Assembly (NCBI RefSeq): GCF_013760845.1
Contig: NZ_JACDUU010000001.1
Location: 277,985 to 341,984, forward strand
Origin: [Anoxybacillus] calidus
GTDB lineage: Bacteria > Bacillota > Bacilli > Bacillales > Anoxybacillaceae
Reading direction: 5' to 3'
DNA length: 64,000 nucleotides
Made by a program: the position numbers and the translations under genes
Shown here: positions 28,090-36,384 of the stretch, piece after piece
Layout of the letters: each line of letters begins with the position of its first letter
Position numbering within the stretch: position 1 is the stretch's first letter
Notes under the pieces: generated by a model
The model's input: only the letters and a program-made list of their open reading frames with translations
What the model was told of the DNA's origin: nothing
Databases searched by the model: none

Positions 28090-28509
28090 ATGCTAATTCG
28101 GCAATGTAAAGGTTATGAGCTGGAGAAAGAGCAACCGAATACATCCGAAGATTTTTTCAACCGATCTGAAGTAACTTTTGTTGAAGACGGAATCGAAAAG
28201 ACATTACATGTGTTATATGTGCGTTATTTTGAACAACTGTTCCCATCGTTTACTCCATACGAAAAAGACCCGATTTTTACGGTTGGTCAGCGTGAAGTAT
28301 GCTTTAAAGATATCGTTGCTTTAGTTTGTTTATTAAAAAACCCAAGCTTTCGCCATCGTAAACGCATATATATTAACTCAGAGAAAGAGTTTCAGCGCTA
28401 TTTTGAGTATGTTGAATTTGACAAGCTGCCAGAAATTTTTTCTGCCATCGAAACAAAAAGTGGCTATGAATTAAAATCACCGCTTTTATTTATCAAACAG
28501 CCATCTTAA
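28090..28509 (+). CDS. Hypothetical protein between scpB and ypuI
   Basis: 139 residues, not recognised. No signal peptide or membrane helix. It contains a mixed alpha/beta pattern with VTFVEDGIEKTLHVLYVRY near the N-terminus and an aromatic-rich EKEFQRYFEYVEFDKLPEIF later. Codon use is like the neighbours. ATG at 28090 follows AAGGGGTG. It has no counterpart between scpB (ypuH) and ypuI in B. subtilis as far as recalled. It starts 80 bases after scpB and ends 21 bases before ypuI, so it may share their transcript. Confidence 0.75.
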   Translation: MLIRQCKGYELEKEQPNTSEDFFNRSEVTFVEDGIEKTLHVLYVRYFEQLFPSFTPYEKDPIFTVGQREVCFKDIVALVCLLKNPSFRHRKRIYINSEKEFQRYFEYVEFDKLPEIFSAIETKSGYELKSPLLFIKQPS

Positions 28510-28530
28510 TCGGGCATAGGGGGTTCTTGT

Positions 28531-29022
28531 ATGGGAAATACAATCGTGTTAAATCAAATGAAACAAGTGGAAACATTTTTAAAGAAAACGGTTGAGGCGA
28601 TTTCCGATTATTTAAACAACACAACGATTACAAGCTTGTTAAATGAACAAGTGGATGGCGATAAAGACTACTATGAATTGCTTCTTTCCGATTTGCGCCG
28701 TCTTGTTGTATATTGTGAAGAAGGATTAGAAGCGTGCCACGTTGTCCTTCATGATGAGCCGTTCCGTAAAGCGGCTGCGGAAAAAACGTTGTATCGTATT
28801 TATCATTCGTGCATAGAGGAGTTTTTTGCGCCAAAAGGTGAGGGATGGTACGAAGACAGCCGTTCGGCCTATACGGGACGCAACTCCATTAAATTCCGGC
28901 AAACGCCTCCGCCTTCGCTCAAAAACTTGATTGCATCGCTTGAAAGCGGCTTTCAAACAATTCGCGAAGAATTAGAGTTTTATGAAACAGATTACCGAAC
29001 AAAGATGATTCAGTCAAAATAA
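28531..29022 (+). CDS. ypuI: DUF3907 protein YpuI
   Basis: 163 residues of the YpuI family. Typical features are NQMKQVETFLKKTVEAISDY at the N-terminus, CHVVLHDEPFRKAAAEKTLY in the middle and GRNSIKFRQTPPPSLKNL near the C-terminus. Predicted helical and soluble; function unknown, with sporulation-linked expression reported for the B. subtilis gene region. The start follows TAGGGGG. Position after scpAB is as in B. subtilis. Confidence 0.83.
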   Translation: MGNTIVLNQMKQVETFLKKTVEAISDYLNNTTITSLLNEQVDGDKDYYELLLSDLRRLVVYCEEGLEACHVVLHDEPFRKAAAEKTLYRIYHSCIEEFFAPKGEGWYEDSRSAYTGRNSIKFRQTPPPSLKNLIASLESGFQTIREELEFYETDYRTKMIQSK

Positions 29023-29032
29023 AGTGATGATG

Positions 29033-29068
29033 GAAGACCGATTCATGTGATGAATGGGTCTTCAACTA
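29033..29068 (+). terminator. Terminator after ypuI
   Basis: GAAGACCGATTCA / TGAATGGGTCTTC with a short loop, followed by a T-containing tail. Confidence 0.65.
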
Positions 29069-29094
29069 TTTTTGAAGAAAAATTGGGTGATCTT

Positions 29095-29441
29095 ATGTTC
29101 CATAGTATGGGACTTTATAAAAGGGCTTTTGATTCGATAAAGAAAGGCAAAAAATATACGAAGTAAGACTTAACGACGAAAAAAGAAGAAAAGTTCGAGT
29201 GGGTGACGTTATTGAATTTACAAAGGTTCCAGAAATGGATGAAAAAATCAAAGTGAAAGTACTGGAATTAAGACGTTACCCTACGTTTGAAGAAATGTAT
29301 AAAGATATCCCATTTTCACTTTTCGATTGTGAGGGATGGACATTAGAAGAAATGATCAATAGTACATACGAAATATACAGCAAAGAGCAAGAACAGCGTT
29401 GGGGTGTACTCGCAATAAAGATTCAATTAATTGAATCGTAA
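29095..29441 (+). pseudogene. Frameshifted ASCH-domain protein
   Basis: Frame 1 from the ATG at 29095 reads LYKRAFDSIKKGKK and stops at 29164-29166. A second frame, open from about 29133, continues the same domain: YEVRLNDEKRRKVRVGDVIEF (split here for length) through QRWGVLAIKIQLI at 29441. The two pieces join into a normal ASCH fold (GKKxxExRLNDEKRRxxxxGDxIxF) if one indel occurred near the A-rich run at about 29148-29160. Either a decayed gene or a sequencing error in a homopolymer. The GTG at 29199 could only yield a truncated protein. Confidence 0.65.
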
Positions 29442-29659
29442 TAAGCTGGCTTTTTCTTTTGGCTCTATTAAATTTCAATGTTGATTTTTATTAAACTAAC
29501 GAAGCAGCTTCGTTCAATAAGCTGAGGTTGTTGGTTATTGATTTCAAAGGAATTATTTAGTCCTTGTTGAATTTCATGATTGGAGATTAATGATAGGAGT
29601 GAGTTGGAATGAACAAGAATCCGATAAGATAAAAATTAATAAATAATTTGGAGGTATTT
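29442..29659 (+). other. AT-rich intergenic stretch
   Basis: No supportable gene. A small hairpin AACGAA...TTCGTT lies at about 29498-29515. The base composition is visibly more AT-rich than the backbone, as in the following gene. Confidence 0.4.
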
Positions 29660-30418
29660 ATGCTTAGTTATAAAAATTCTACAAAAGAATTATTAGAAAG
29701 TGGCACGGATACAGTTATTTTATCTGTTGGAGCTACGGAACAATTCGGTCCATATTTACCAATGCATTTGGATACTTTAATTGCAGAATTATATGCTGAA
29801 GCTTATGGGAAAGAGTTAAATGCTTATGTATTACCTACTCTTCCTTTTAATACATCTGAAGAACACGCTAACTGTAAAGGAACGGTTACTGTAAGTCCTA
29901 ATGTATTAACTAATATGTTAGAAGAGATTATAGTTAATTTAAATAGGCAGGGCTTTAAAAAATTTGTTCTTTGCTGTGGTCACGGTGGTTCCTACTGGGA
30001 AGCAGCGTTTATCAAGCATATCAACTATAAGTATCAAGATTTGATTGTTATAACCCCTCATCATAACGGTCGTACTCCTTGGGAAGAAGCTATTAAAGCA
30101 GCTGGATTAGAAGGACTTAACGAAATGCACGGTGGTTTATTATCAGTATGTACCGCAATGTGGCTATGTCCTGAACTTGTAAAACTAAAATCTATGGGTT
30201 CGGATGTTCCAGCGGAAAATCGAATATACGCTGATTATATCTTCTGGGATAAACTGACGAAGGATGGATGTTGGGGAAAATTTGATGAAAATAGTTTTAC
30301 TCCTGAAGAACTTGCAGAAAAAGGTAAGAAATTCTGGACAACATTTATTTCAAAAAAATGTGAAGGTTTAAAATCAGTATTGGAAGAAGCCTATCGCAAA
30401 AAGACTAGCCAAAGTTAA
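29660..30418 (+). CDS. Creatininase family protein
   Basis: 252 residues. Metal-binding motifs of the creatinine amidohydrolase fold are present: GATEQFGPYLPMHLDT (Glu, His and Asp ligands), CCGHGGSYWEA and EMHGGLLSVCTAMW. The family includes creatininase and enzymes of riboflavin-derivative and peptide-cofactor pathways, so the substrate cannot be named. The ATG at 29660 follows TTGGAGG; a TTG 12 bases upstream lacks spacing. The gene is AT-richer than its neighbours and lies between decayed sequence and a terminator, suggesting horizontal acquisition. Confidence 0.8.
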   Translation: MLSYKNSTKELLESGTDTVILSVGATEQFGPYLPMHLDTLIAELYAEAYGKELNAYVLPTLPFNTSEEHANCKGTVTVSPNVLTNMLEEIIVNLNRQGFKKFVLCCGHGGSYWEAAFIKHINYKYQDLIVITPHHNGRTPWEEAIKAAGLEGLNEMHGGLLSVCTAMWLCPELVKLKSMGSDVPAENRIYADYIFWDKLTKDGCWGKFDENSFTPEELAEKGKKFWTTFISKKCEGLKSVLEEAYRKKTSQS

Positions 30419-30501
30419 TTAAAAAATCTCTTCCCTGTTAGATTGTATTAATTCAATCTTAATGAACGAGCGGGTGCGAGAGTTGAACAGAACAAGCACA
30501 A

Positions 30502-30537
30502 AAAAGCTACCTTATCATCATAAGGTGGCTTTTCATT
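30502..30537 (+). terminator. Terminator after the creatininase-family gene
   Basis: AAAAGCTACCTTAT / ATAAGGTGGCTTTT, small loop. Confidence 0.75.
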
Positions 30538-30604
30538 TGGTCGAAAATCAACAATTAACAATAACAAAGCTTTTCTTTTATAAGATGAGCGTAAAGCCAA
30601 AAAG

Positions 30605-31414
30605 TTATTCCGTCCGCGGTTTTGTTGGGTCGCATGGAGGACGGCTGACCTGCTGGGTTGACCCGGCAAGCTTCTGCAAGTAGTAGCATTCTTCTCTTGC
30701 CATATGATCTGCCATCAATGGCGTAAATGTCCCTAAAACTTCCTTTGTTAGCCGCAATTCCTCAAGCTCTTTAAGAAAGTTTTTAAATAAAAGCATTTCC
30801 AGTTCAATTTCCTTGTGAAAGCGTGATAACGCAGGAAAAGAATATAAGTTTGTTCGCAAGTACCCCGCCATTTCTACCGCTTTTAAATAAAAATCCTCCC
30901 AATCCTTAACAAACTCGTAGCTTTTTTCTTTTAACTTTGTTTCTGCTCTGTCAAGTTCATCGTTAATTGCACCAGCGTGTCCTGCGGCATCTAGTAGCCA
31001 TAGTAAATCGTGGTGAAGCGGATGAACAGTTGGAGCGTTTTTTCCTTCTACAAGGTAGCTGGCGATTCGTAGCCATTCATCTAATTCATTAACCATGTGG
31101 TTCATAAATGTCGGAGGAAGCGACGAGGAAATTTTCACCGTAAGATGTCGTTTTAGCAAATGAAGTTTAAAAGTGCGGAATTGTTCCCCAGCCTCTTTCG
31201 CGCGTCTTAATAGCAACAACAAATCGTTTTTGGATAACGAGAGACGCGCCTTTTGCAGAAGTTCATCGAATAATAAGATAAAATTCTTTGCTTTTTCAAT
31301 TTCAGCAGTCTCTTGTGCTGACAGTGAATCGTGGATGAAACGTGCATGATCCCCGAGAATTTGCATCCAAAAGCGAAGCTCGAATAACGCTTCATGTTCA
31401 AAAGTTTGCGTCAT
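30605..31414 (-). CDS. DUF2935 family protein
   Basis: 269 residues, helical, with two similar halves. Each carries a His/Glu-rich helix: FEHEALFELRFWMQILGDHA and RFIHDSL at the N-terminus, and FKNFLKEL, MADHMAREECYYLQKL at the C-terminus, recalling ferritin-like or hemerythrin-like metal binding. Function is unknown. It is divergent from sodF, hinting at a link with oxidative stress or spore metal handling. The start follows AAAAGAGGTG on the minus strand. Confidence 0.8.
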   Translation of the reverse strand: MTQTFEHEALFELRFWMQILGDHARFIHDSLSAQETAEIEKAKNFILLFDELLQKARLSLSKNDLLLLLRRAKEAGEQFRTFKLHLLKRHLTVKISSSLPPTFMNHMVNELDEWLRIASYLVEGKNAPTVHPLHHDLLWLLDAAGHAGAINDELDRAETKLKEKSYEFVKDWEDFYLKAVEMAGYLRTNLYSFPALSRFHKEIELEMLLFKNFLKELEELRLTKEVLGTFTPLMADHMAREECYYLQKLAGSTQQVSRPPCDPTKPRTE

Positions 31415-31462
31415 TTTTTTATCACCTCTTTTCCATATTTATGAAAAGGGCAGCTCTGTCAT

Positions 31463-31491
31463 GAATATGAAACTTTTTCCATTCATACGCA
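31463..31491 (+). promoter_or_regulatory. Possible sigma-E-like promoter of sodF
   Basis: GAATATG (31463-31469), 14-bp spacer, CATACGCA (31484-31491), close to the sigma-E consensus. Not decisive by eye. Confidence 0.35.
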
Positions 31492-31525
31492 TACGATATG
31501 ACGATGAAATTCGAGGAGGATATGC

Positions 31526-32395
31526 ATGGAACAACAACGTCATTTTCAGCAGTATGTAGAAGAAGTGTTGGCTTGGAGCGAACAGATAAAGAAAGCCTTG
31601 AACCGAGAACATAGGGAGACACTGTACAATGAGTTAGAAAATTTAACAAATCAGCTTAACAATTATGAAGGGGAGTGGACGGAATCACTTATTTATAGCA
31701 TTCAAGAAACGGTCGATGCATTGTATAAACAAGCAGAACAGCTTAGCGCAGTAAGGCAAGAAGGACAACAGGTACCAATCGGTGGTCATGTGCTTCCACC
31801 ACTTCCGTATGCATATGAAGCTTTAGAACCGTATATCTCTCGCGAGATCATGAGACTGCATTATACGAAACATCATCAAAGCTATGTCGACGGATTAAAT
31901 AAGGCAGAAAAAATGATGCAAAAAGCGCGGGAAACAGAGAATTATGACTTGCTCAAACATTGGGAACGCGAAGCAGCGTTTCATGGCTCTGGACACTATT
32001 TGCATACGATTTTTTGGAACAATATGTCACCAAATGGCGGGGGCAAGCCGAAAGGGGAGCTGCTCCAACAAATCAATAAAGATTTCGGTAGTTTTGAGAA
32101 GTTTAAAAAGCATTTTACAGAAGCAGCAGACAAGGCGGAAGGTGTCGGCTGGGCATTGCTTGTATGGTCACCGCGTTCACACCGGCTTGAAATTCTGCAG
32201 ACAGAAAAGCATCAGCTTATGACGCAGTGGGATACGATTCCGTTATTAGTGTTAGATGTTTGGGAGCATGCCTACTACTTACAATACAAAAATGAGCGCG
32301 CTGCTTATATCAAGAATTGGTGGAACGTTGTAAATTGGCAGTATGTAGAGCAACGATTTAAGGAAGCAAGCAAACTGCGCTGGCAGCCGTTTTAA
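31526..32395 (+). CDS. sodF: Superoxide dismutase (Fe/Mn) with N-terminal extension, SodF type
   Basis: 289 residues. The SOD domain starts near residue 88 (LPPLPYAYEALEPYI); metal ligands are His in RLHYTKHHQSYVDGLN, His in HGSGHYLHTIFW, and Asp/His in LDVWEHAYYLQY. The first 85 residues form a predicted coiled coil (YNELENLTNQLNNYEGEW) absent from SodA, which defines the SodF-like form of spore formers. It converts superoxide to H2O2 and O2. ATG follows GAGGAGGA. The metal choice is not decided. Confidence 0.9.
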   Translation: MEQQRHFQQYVEEVLAWSEQIKKALNREHRETLYNELENLTNQLNNYEGEWTESLIYSIQETVDALYKQAEQLSAVRQEGQQVPIGGHVLPPLPYAYEALEPYISREIMRLHYTKHHQSYVDGLNKAEKMMQKARETENYDLLKHWEREAAFHGSGHYLHTIFWNNMSPNGGGKPKGELLQQINKDFGSFEKFKKHFTEAADKAEGVGWALLVWSPRSHRLEILQTEKHQLMTQWDTIPLLVLDVWEHAYYLQYKNERAAYIKNWWNVVNWQYVEQRFKEASKLRWQPF

Positions 32396-32403
32396 CTTTC
32401 ATC

Positions 32404-32440
32404 GAGGCTAGCTCAAAAGTATAAGAGCGAGCCTCTTTTC
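32404..32440 (+). terminator. Terminator after sodF
   Basis: GAGGCTAGCTC / GAGCGAGCCTC with TTTT after it. Confidence 0.8.
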
Positions 32441-32556
32441 GCATTATCCTAAACGAGTATTTACATAAGTGGTATTCAGTATGAGAGGACATGAATTCTG
32501 AACATCCTCTATAGGGTTTAGATCTCTACATTTCTTTGTAACTTGTACATTTCTAA

Positions 32557-32584
32557 TCATATCAATGTTGTTTTCGCATAAACT
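32557..32584 (+). promoter_or_regulatory. Sigma-E promoter of dacB-spmAB
   Basis: TCATATC (32557-32563), 13-bp spacer, CATAAACT (32577-32584), one mismatch to the -10 consensus. dacB is a sigma-E gene in B. subtilis. Confidence 0.65.
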
Positions 32585-32614
32585 TGTACAAAACGGCAAA
32601 AGGGATGGGATTAC

Positions 32615-33757
32615 ATGTTACTAGGGAAACGCTCTTTTTTTCTCATGATTACGCTTATACTGCTTTTTTCATGTATTCCGGAACAAACAGTGTCTGCACG
32701 TTCGGTAAGCGCTCAAAGTGCTATTTTAATAGAACAGACATCAGGGAGAGTACTGTTTGAAAAAGATGCTCATACGAAACGACGAATCGCCAGCATTACA
32801 AAAATTATGACGGCGATTTTAGCGATTGAATCGGGAAAAATGGAGGAAATCGTTACTGTCAGCAATCGGGCTGTTCGTACAGAAGGCTCGTCCATTTATT
32901 TAAAGCCGAATGAAAAGATTAAGCTGAAACATTTAGTGTACGGTCTTATGCTCCGCTCAGGAAATGATGCAGCAGTTGCGATTGCTGAGCATGTCGCGGG
33001 CAGCGTTGAAGGGTTTGTGTTTTTAATGAATCAAAAAGCAGCAGAAATTGGCATGACGAATACGGAGTTTGCCAATCCACACGGTTTGGACGATGCGGAA
33101 AACCATTATTCGACCGCTTACGATATGGCGCTGTTAATGCGTTATGCGATGCAAAACAAGGAGTTTCGGAAAATTTCTGGAACAGAAGTTTATCGCGCAC
33201 CCAATCCTGATGAAAAATGGGACAGGGTATGGCGCAACAAAAATAAATTGTTGACCAATCTTTATGAATATTGTACAGGCGGAAAAACCGGATATACAAA
33301 GCGGGCGAAACGTACTCTTGTTACAACCGCTTCTAAGGAAGGATTAGATTTGATTGCAGTGACATTAAATGCATCTGATGATTGGAATGACCATATCGCC
33401 ATGTACGAGTATGGCTTTGACAATTACGTGTTGGCAAAGGTAGAGGATGACCGCATTGTAAAAAATATTAAAGACGACTTTTATCGCAAAAAGGTCATAG
33501 CGAACCGCGACTTTTTATATCCTGTTACGAAAGATGAGATGGAGCATTTACGCATTAAAATCAAACTGATGAAACCAAAGCGGAAAGAATGGGAAAACGA
33601 AGACAATGTGCCGCGTATAGTTGGAAAAGCCATGTTGTACTTGAATGATGAAGTTGTTGATGAAATGCCGCTGCTTTATGAGGGCAGACGCTTGGAAAGA
33701 ACGAAAAAGTCGATATGGGATATATTTAGCTTTTTAGGTGTGGGCGAGCATGGTTAA
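32615..33757 (+). CDS. dacB: Sporulation D-alanyl-D-alanine carboxypeptidase DacB (PBP5*)
   Basis: S11 penicillin-binding protein that limits cross-linking of spore cortex. 380 residues. A signal peptide spans residues 6-28. Active-site motifs: SITK in RRIASITKIMTAI, SGN in LRSGNDAAVA and KTG in TGGKTGYTKRAKRTL. The YHR-like linker and the C-terminal region end in WDIFSFLGVGEHG. ATG follows AAAGGGATGGG. First gene of dacB-spmA-spmB, expressed in the mother cell, and overlaps spmA by 8 bases. Confidence 0.94.
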   Translation: MLLGKRSFFLMITLILLFSCIPEQTVSARSVSAQSAILIEQTSGRVLFEKDAHTKRRIASITKIMTAILAIESGKMEEIVTVSNRAVRTEGSSIYLKPNEKIKLKHLVYGLMLRSGNDAAVAIAEHVAGSVEGFVFLMNQKAAEIGMTNTEFANPHGLDDAENHYSTAYDMALLMRYAMQNKEFRKISGTEVYRAPNPDEKWDRVWRNKNKLLTNLYEYCTGGKTGYTKRAKRTLVTTASKEGLDLIAVTLNASDDWNDHIAMYEYGFDNYVLAKVEDDRIVKNIKDDFYRKKVIANRDFLYPVTKDEMEHLRIKIKLMKPKRKEWENEDNVPRIVGKAMLYLNDEVVDEMPLLYEGRRLERTKKSIWDIFSFLGVGEHG

Positions 33758-34349
33758 TATCATTTGGATGATGATGGCGATTATAGGCATTGGATTTGCT
33801 GCGGTGAACGGCACGATGGACGAGGTCAATGAAGCGATTTTTAAAGGAGCGAAAGAAGCGGTTACCATCAGCATTGGGATGATAAGTATTTTAGTGTTTT
33901 GGTTAGGTTTAATGAAGATTGCCGAAGAAGCCGGACTGTTAAAAGCATTAGGAACGTTGGCTAAGCCGATTATAAAGCGCTTATTTCCGGAAGTGCCGCC
34001 TAACCATCCAGCGATGGGATATATCGTTTCCAATATGATTGCGAATATGTTTGGACTCGGAAACGCGGCGACACCGATGGGAATCAAAGCGATGGAAGAG
34101 CTCAAAAAATTGAATGGCTATCAAGATGTGGCGAGCCGCTCGATGGTGACATTTTTAGCTATCAATACATCAAGCATTACTCTTATTCCGGCAACGGTTA
34201 TTTCCATTCGTATGACGTATGGCTCCGCCGCTCCTGGAGAAATTATTGGTACAACGTTAGTGGCATCTGCATTAGGCACCATTGGCGCCATTTTCATTGA
34301 CCGTTATTATTATTGGAAAAGAACCCGTAGAGGAGGAAGGAAAACGTGA
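33750..34349 (+). CDS. spmA: Spore maturation protein A
   Basis: Membrane protein needed for full spore core dehydration. 199 residues of the nucleoside-recognition (Gate) family: FKGAKEAVTISIGMISILVF, HPAMGYIVSNMIANMFGLGN, and the inner FLAINTSSITLIPATVI. The ATG at 33750 (MVNIIW) matches homologues; the longer frame from 33738 adds only four residues. Overlaps both neighbours. Confidence 0.94.
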   Translation: MVNIIWMMMAIIGIGFAAVNGTMDEVNEAIFKGAKEAVTISIGMISILVFWLGLMKIAEEAGLLKALGTLAKPIIKRLFPEVPPNHPAMGYIVSNMIANMFGLGNAATPMGIKAMEELKKLNGYQDVASRSMVTFLAINTSSITLIPATVISIRMTYGSAAPGEIIGTTLVASALGTIGAIFIDRYYYWKRTRRGGRKT

Positions 34350-34879
34350 ATATCGTACAATCGATATCTGTATGGTTAATACCGGTGACAATCGGGTTTA
34401 TTCTTCTCTACGGTACATTCAAGAAAGTACCGACATATGAAGCGTTTGTTGAGGGGGGAAAGGAAGGGATTGAAATCGCTTTTTCTGTTATTCCGTATTT
34501 AATCGGCATGCTCGTATCCATCTCGATTTTCCGTGCTTCAGGGGCGCTTGAATACTTTATGAACTTTCTTGAACCTTTCATTCATTTCATAGGAATTCCC
34601 GCTGAAGTTGTTCCGCTTGCGATGATAAGAACGATTTCCGGTACTGCGGCATTAGGAATGACAACCGATTTAATTGCCACATATGGACCGGATTCGTTTA
34701 TTGGTAGACTTGCCTCAACGATTCAAGGCAGCACGGAAACAACCTTGTATGTGTTAACGGTTTATTTTGGTGCTGTCGGCATTAAAAAAATGGGGGATGC
34801 ATTAAAAGTCGGAATATTGGCGGATATCCTTAGTTTTATTCTTTCGTTTCTTGTTGTATTATTAGTATTTGGAAGATAA
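34346..34879 (+). CDS. spmB: Spore maturation protein B
   Basis: 177-residue Gate-family membrane protein, partner of SpmA. GGKEGIEIAFSVIPYLIGML, ASGALEYF and AMIRTISGTAALGMTTDLI are characteristic. GTG start at 34346 follows GGAGGAAGG and overlaps the spmA stop. A terminator follows. Confidence 0.94.
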   Translation: MNIVQSISVWLIPVTIGFILLYGTFKKVPTYEAFVEGGKEGIEIAFSVIPYLIGMLVSISIFRASGALEYFMNFLEPFIHFIGIPAEVVPLAMIRTISGTAALGMTTDLIATYGPDSFIGRLASTIQGSTETTLYVLTVYFGAVGIKKMGDALKVGILADILSFILSFLVVLLVFGR

Positions 34880-34911
34880 AAAGTAACCTAGTCATTAGGT
34901 TGCTTTTTTAT
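34880..34911 (+). terminator. Terminator of dacB-spmAB
   Basis: AAAGTAACCTA / TAGGTTGCTTT then T-run. Confidence 0.85.
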
Positions 34912-35007
34912 TTTGCTAAAACAATAGTGGTTATGATAAAAATAGATGGGGTAGAATGCTTGTATATTTTATACCGAAACAGTAAGATGATTGAAGAGGT
35001 GAATAGG

Positions 35008-35739
35008 ATGGAACGATTGCAAAAAGTGATCGCACATGCAGGGATTGCATCGCGAAGAAAAGCAGAAGAACTTATTTTGCAAGGGAAAGTAAAGGTAAAC
35101 GGGAAAGTTGTTACAGAGCTCGGTGTGAAAGTAAGCTCTCAAGATAAAATTGAAGTGAACGGAATTCCAGTGGAAAGAGAAGAACCGGTCTACTATCTTT
35201 TATATAAACCGCGCGGCGTTATCTCAAGCGTGAAAGATGATAAAGGAAGAAAAGTAGTCACTGACTTTTTTAAAGAAGTGGACAAGCGGATTTATCCAAT
35301 CGGTCGCTTAGACTACGATACATCGGGATTGTTGCTGCTAACCAACGACGGCGAGTTTGCCAATTTGTTAATGCATCCACGCTATGAAATCGAGAAAGTG
35401 TATATTGCGAAAGTAAAAGGAATACCGACGCGTGAGCAATTAAAGCAGCTTGAAAAAGGGATTCTTCTTGAAGATGGCATGACAGCTCCGGCAAAAGTGA
35501 AAATGCTTTCATTCGATAAGCGGAAACAAACAGCGATTATCGAAGTGCGCATTCATGAAGGGCGCAATCGTCAAGTGCGCCGTATGTTTGAGGCGATTGG
35601 ACACCGCGTGATGAAATTGAAACGTGAGCGTTACGCTTTTCTTGACTTAAAAGGATTAAATCCAGGAGAATATCGCGAGCTGTCCCCGCATGAAGTAAAA
35701 CAGCTCCGCGCGCTTGCGTTATCGGGTGGACATAAGTAA
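35008..35739 (+). CDS. rluB: 23S rRNA pseudouridine synthase RluB
   Basis: RsuA-family pseudouridine synthase. 243 residues: N-terminal S4 RNA-binding domain (RLQKVIAHAGIASRRKAEEL), catalytic Asp in GRLDYDTSGLLLLTNDG and the C-terminal EGRNRQVRRMFEAIGHRV. Expected target is the pseudouridine equivalent to E. coli 23S position 2605. The ATG at 35008 follows GAAGAGGTGA; the open frame extends upstream through the spmB terminator region and is not used. B. subtilis name ypuL. Confidence 0.92.
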   Translation: MERLQKVIAHAGIASRRKAEELILQGKVKVNGKVVTELGVKVSSQDKIEVNGIPVEREEPVYYLLYKPRGVISSVKDDKGRKVVTDFFKEVDKRIYPIGRLDYDTSGLLLLTNDGEFANLLMHPRYEIEKVYIAKVKGIPTREQLKQLEKGILLEDGMTAPAKVKMLSFDKRKQTAIIEVRIHEGRNRQVRRMFEAIGHRVMKLKRERYAFLDLKGLNPGEYRELSPHEVKQLRALALSGGHK

Positions 35740-35850
35740 CCTATCCATTTTGTCACACAACCTTCAAATAATTTTTATTATTGAAACAGTGAGTATTGGT
35801 ATAATGAACAATGGAATATTTTAATCTATTTGCTTTGGGAGAGTAGACTC

Positions 35851-36372
35851 ATGAAAAAACAACGTCTTTTGCTGCGAACGGTTATTTTAATATTGCTGTT
35901 AGGGGCGGTTGGTTATACGATTTATGCGAACTTTTTTACAGAAAAAACAAGGGTAACAGTTGGTTCGGAGGCACCTGATTTTGTCTTAACAGATTTAAAC
36001 GGTAAAAAACATCGCTTATCGGACTATCGCGGTAAAGGTGTGTTTCTCAATTTCTGGGGAACATGGTGTAAGCCGTGTGAAAAAGAAATGCCTTATATGA
36101 ACAGGCAATATGAAGTGTATAAAAATCAAGGAGTAGAAGTGATTGCGGTCAATGTCGGAGAGCCTGAGCTGAGCGTAAAAAAATTTGCTGAACGCTTCGA
36201 TTTAAAATTTCCGGTTGTTATTGACCAGCAGGACCAAGTCATGAATGCTTATGACATTGATCCATTACCGACAACGTTTTTAATTAATAAGGATGGAAAA
36301 ATCGTCAAAATCATAACAGGAACAATGACGGAAAGCATGGTTCAACAATATATGGAAAGCATTAAACCGTAG
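35851..36372 (+). CDS. resA: Thiol-disulfide oxidoreductase ResA
   Basis: Membrane-anchored thioredoxin-like protein that reduces apocytochrome c for haem attachment. 173 residues. An N-terminal anchor (residues 8-27) is followed by the active-site WCKPC (Cys73, Cys76) in FLNFWGTWCKPCEKEMP, and cis-Pro in DPLPTTFLINKDG. The ATG at 35851 follows GGGAGAG. First gene of resABC; in B. subtilis the promoter is ResD-activated. A TATAAT at 35800-35805 lacks a good -35, consistent with activation. Confidence 0.93.
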   Translation: MKKQRLLLRTVILILLLGAVGYTIYANFFTEKTRVTVGSEAPDFVLTDLNGKKHRLSDYRGKGVFLNFWGTWCKPCEKEMPYMNRQYEVYKNQGVEVIAVNVGEPELSVKKFAERFDLKFPVVIDQQDQVMNAYDIDPLPTTFLINKDGKIVKIITGTMTESMVQQYMESIKP

Positions 36373-36384
36373 GGAGTTTTTAAC

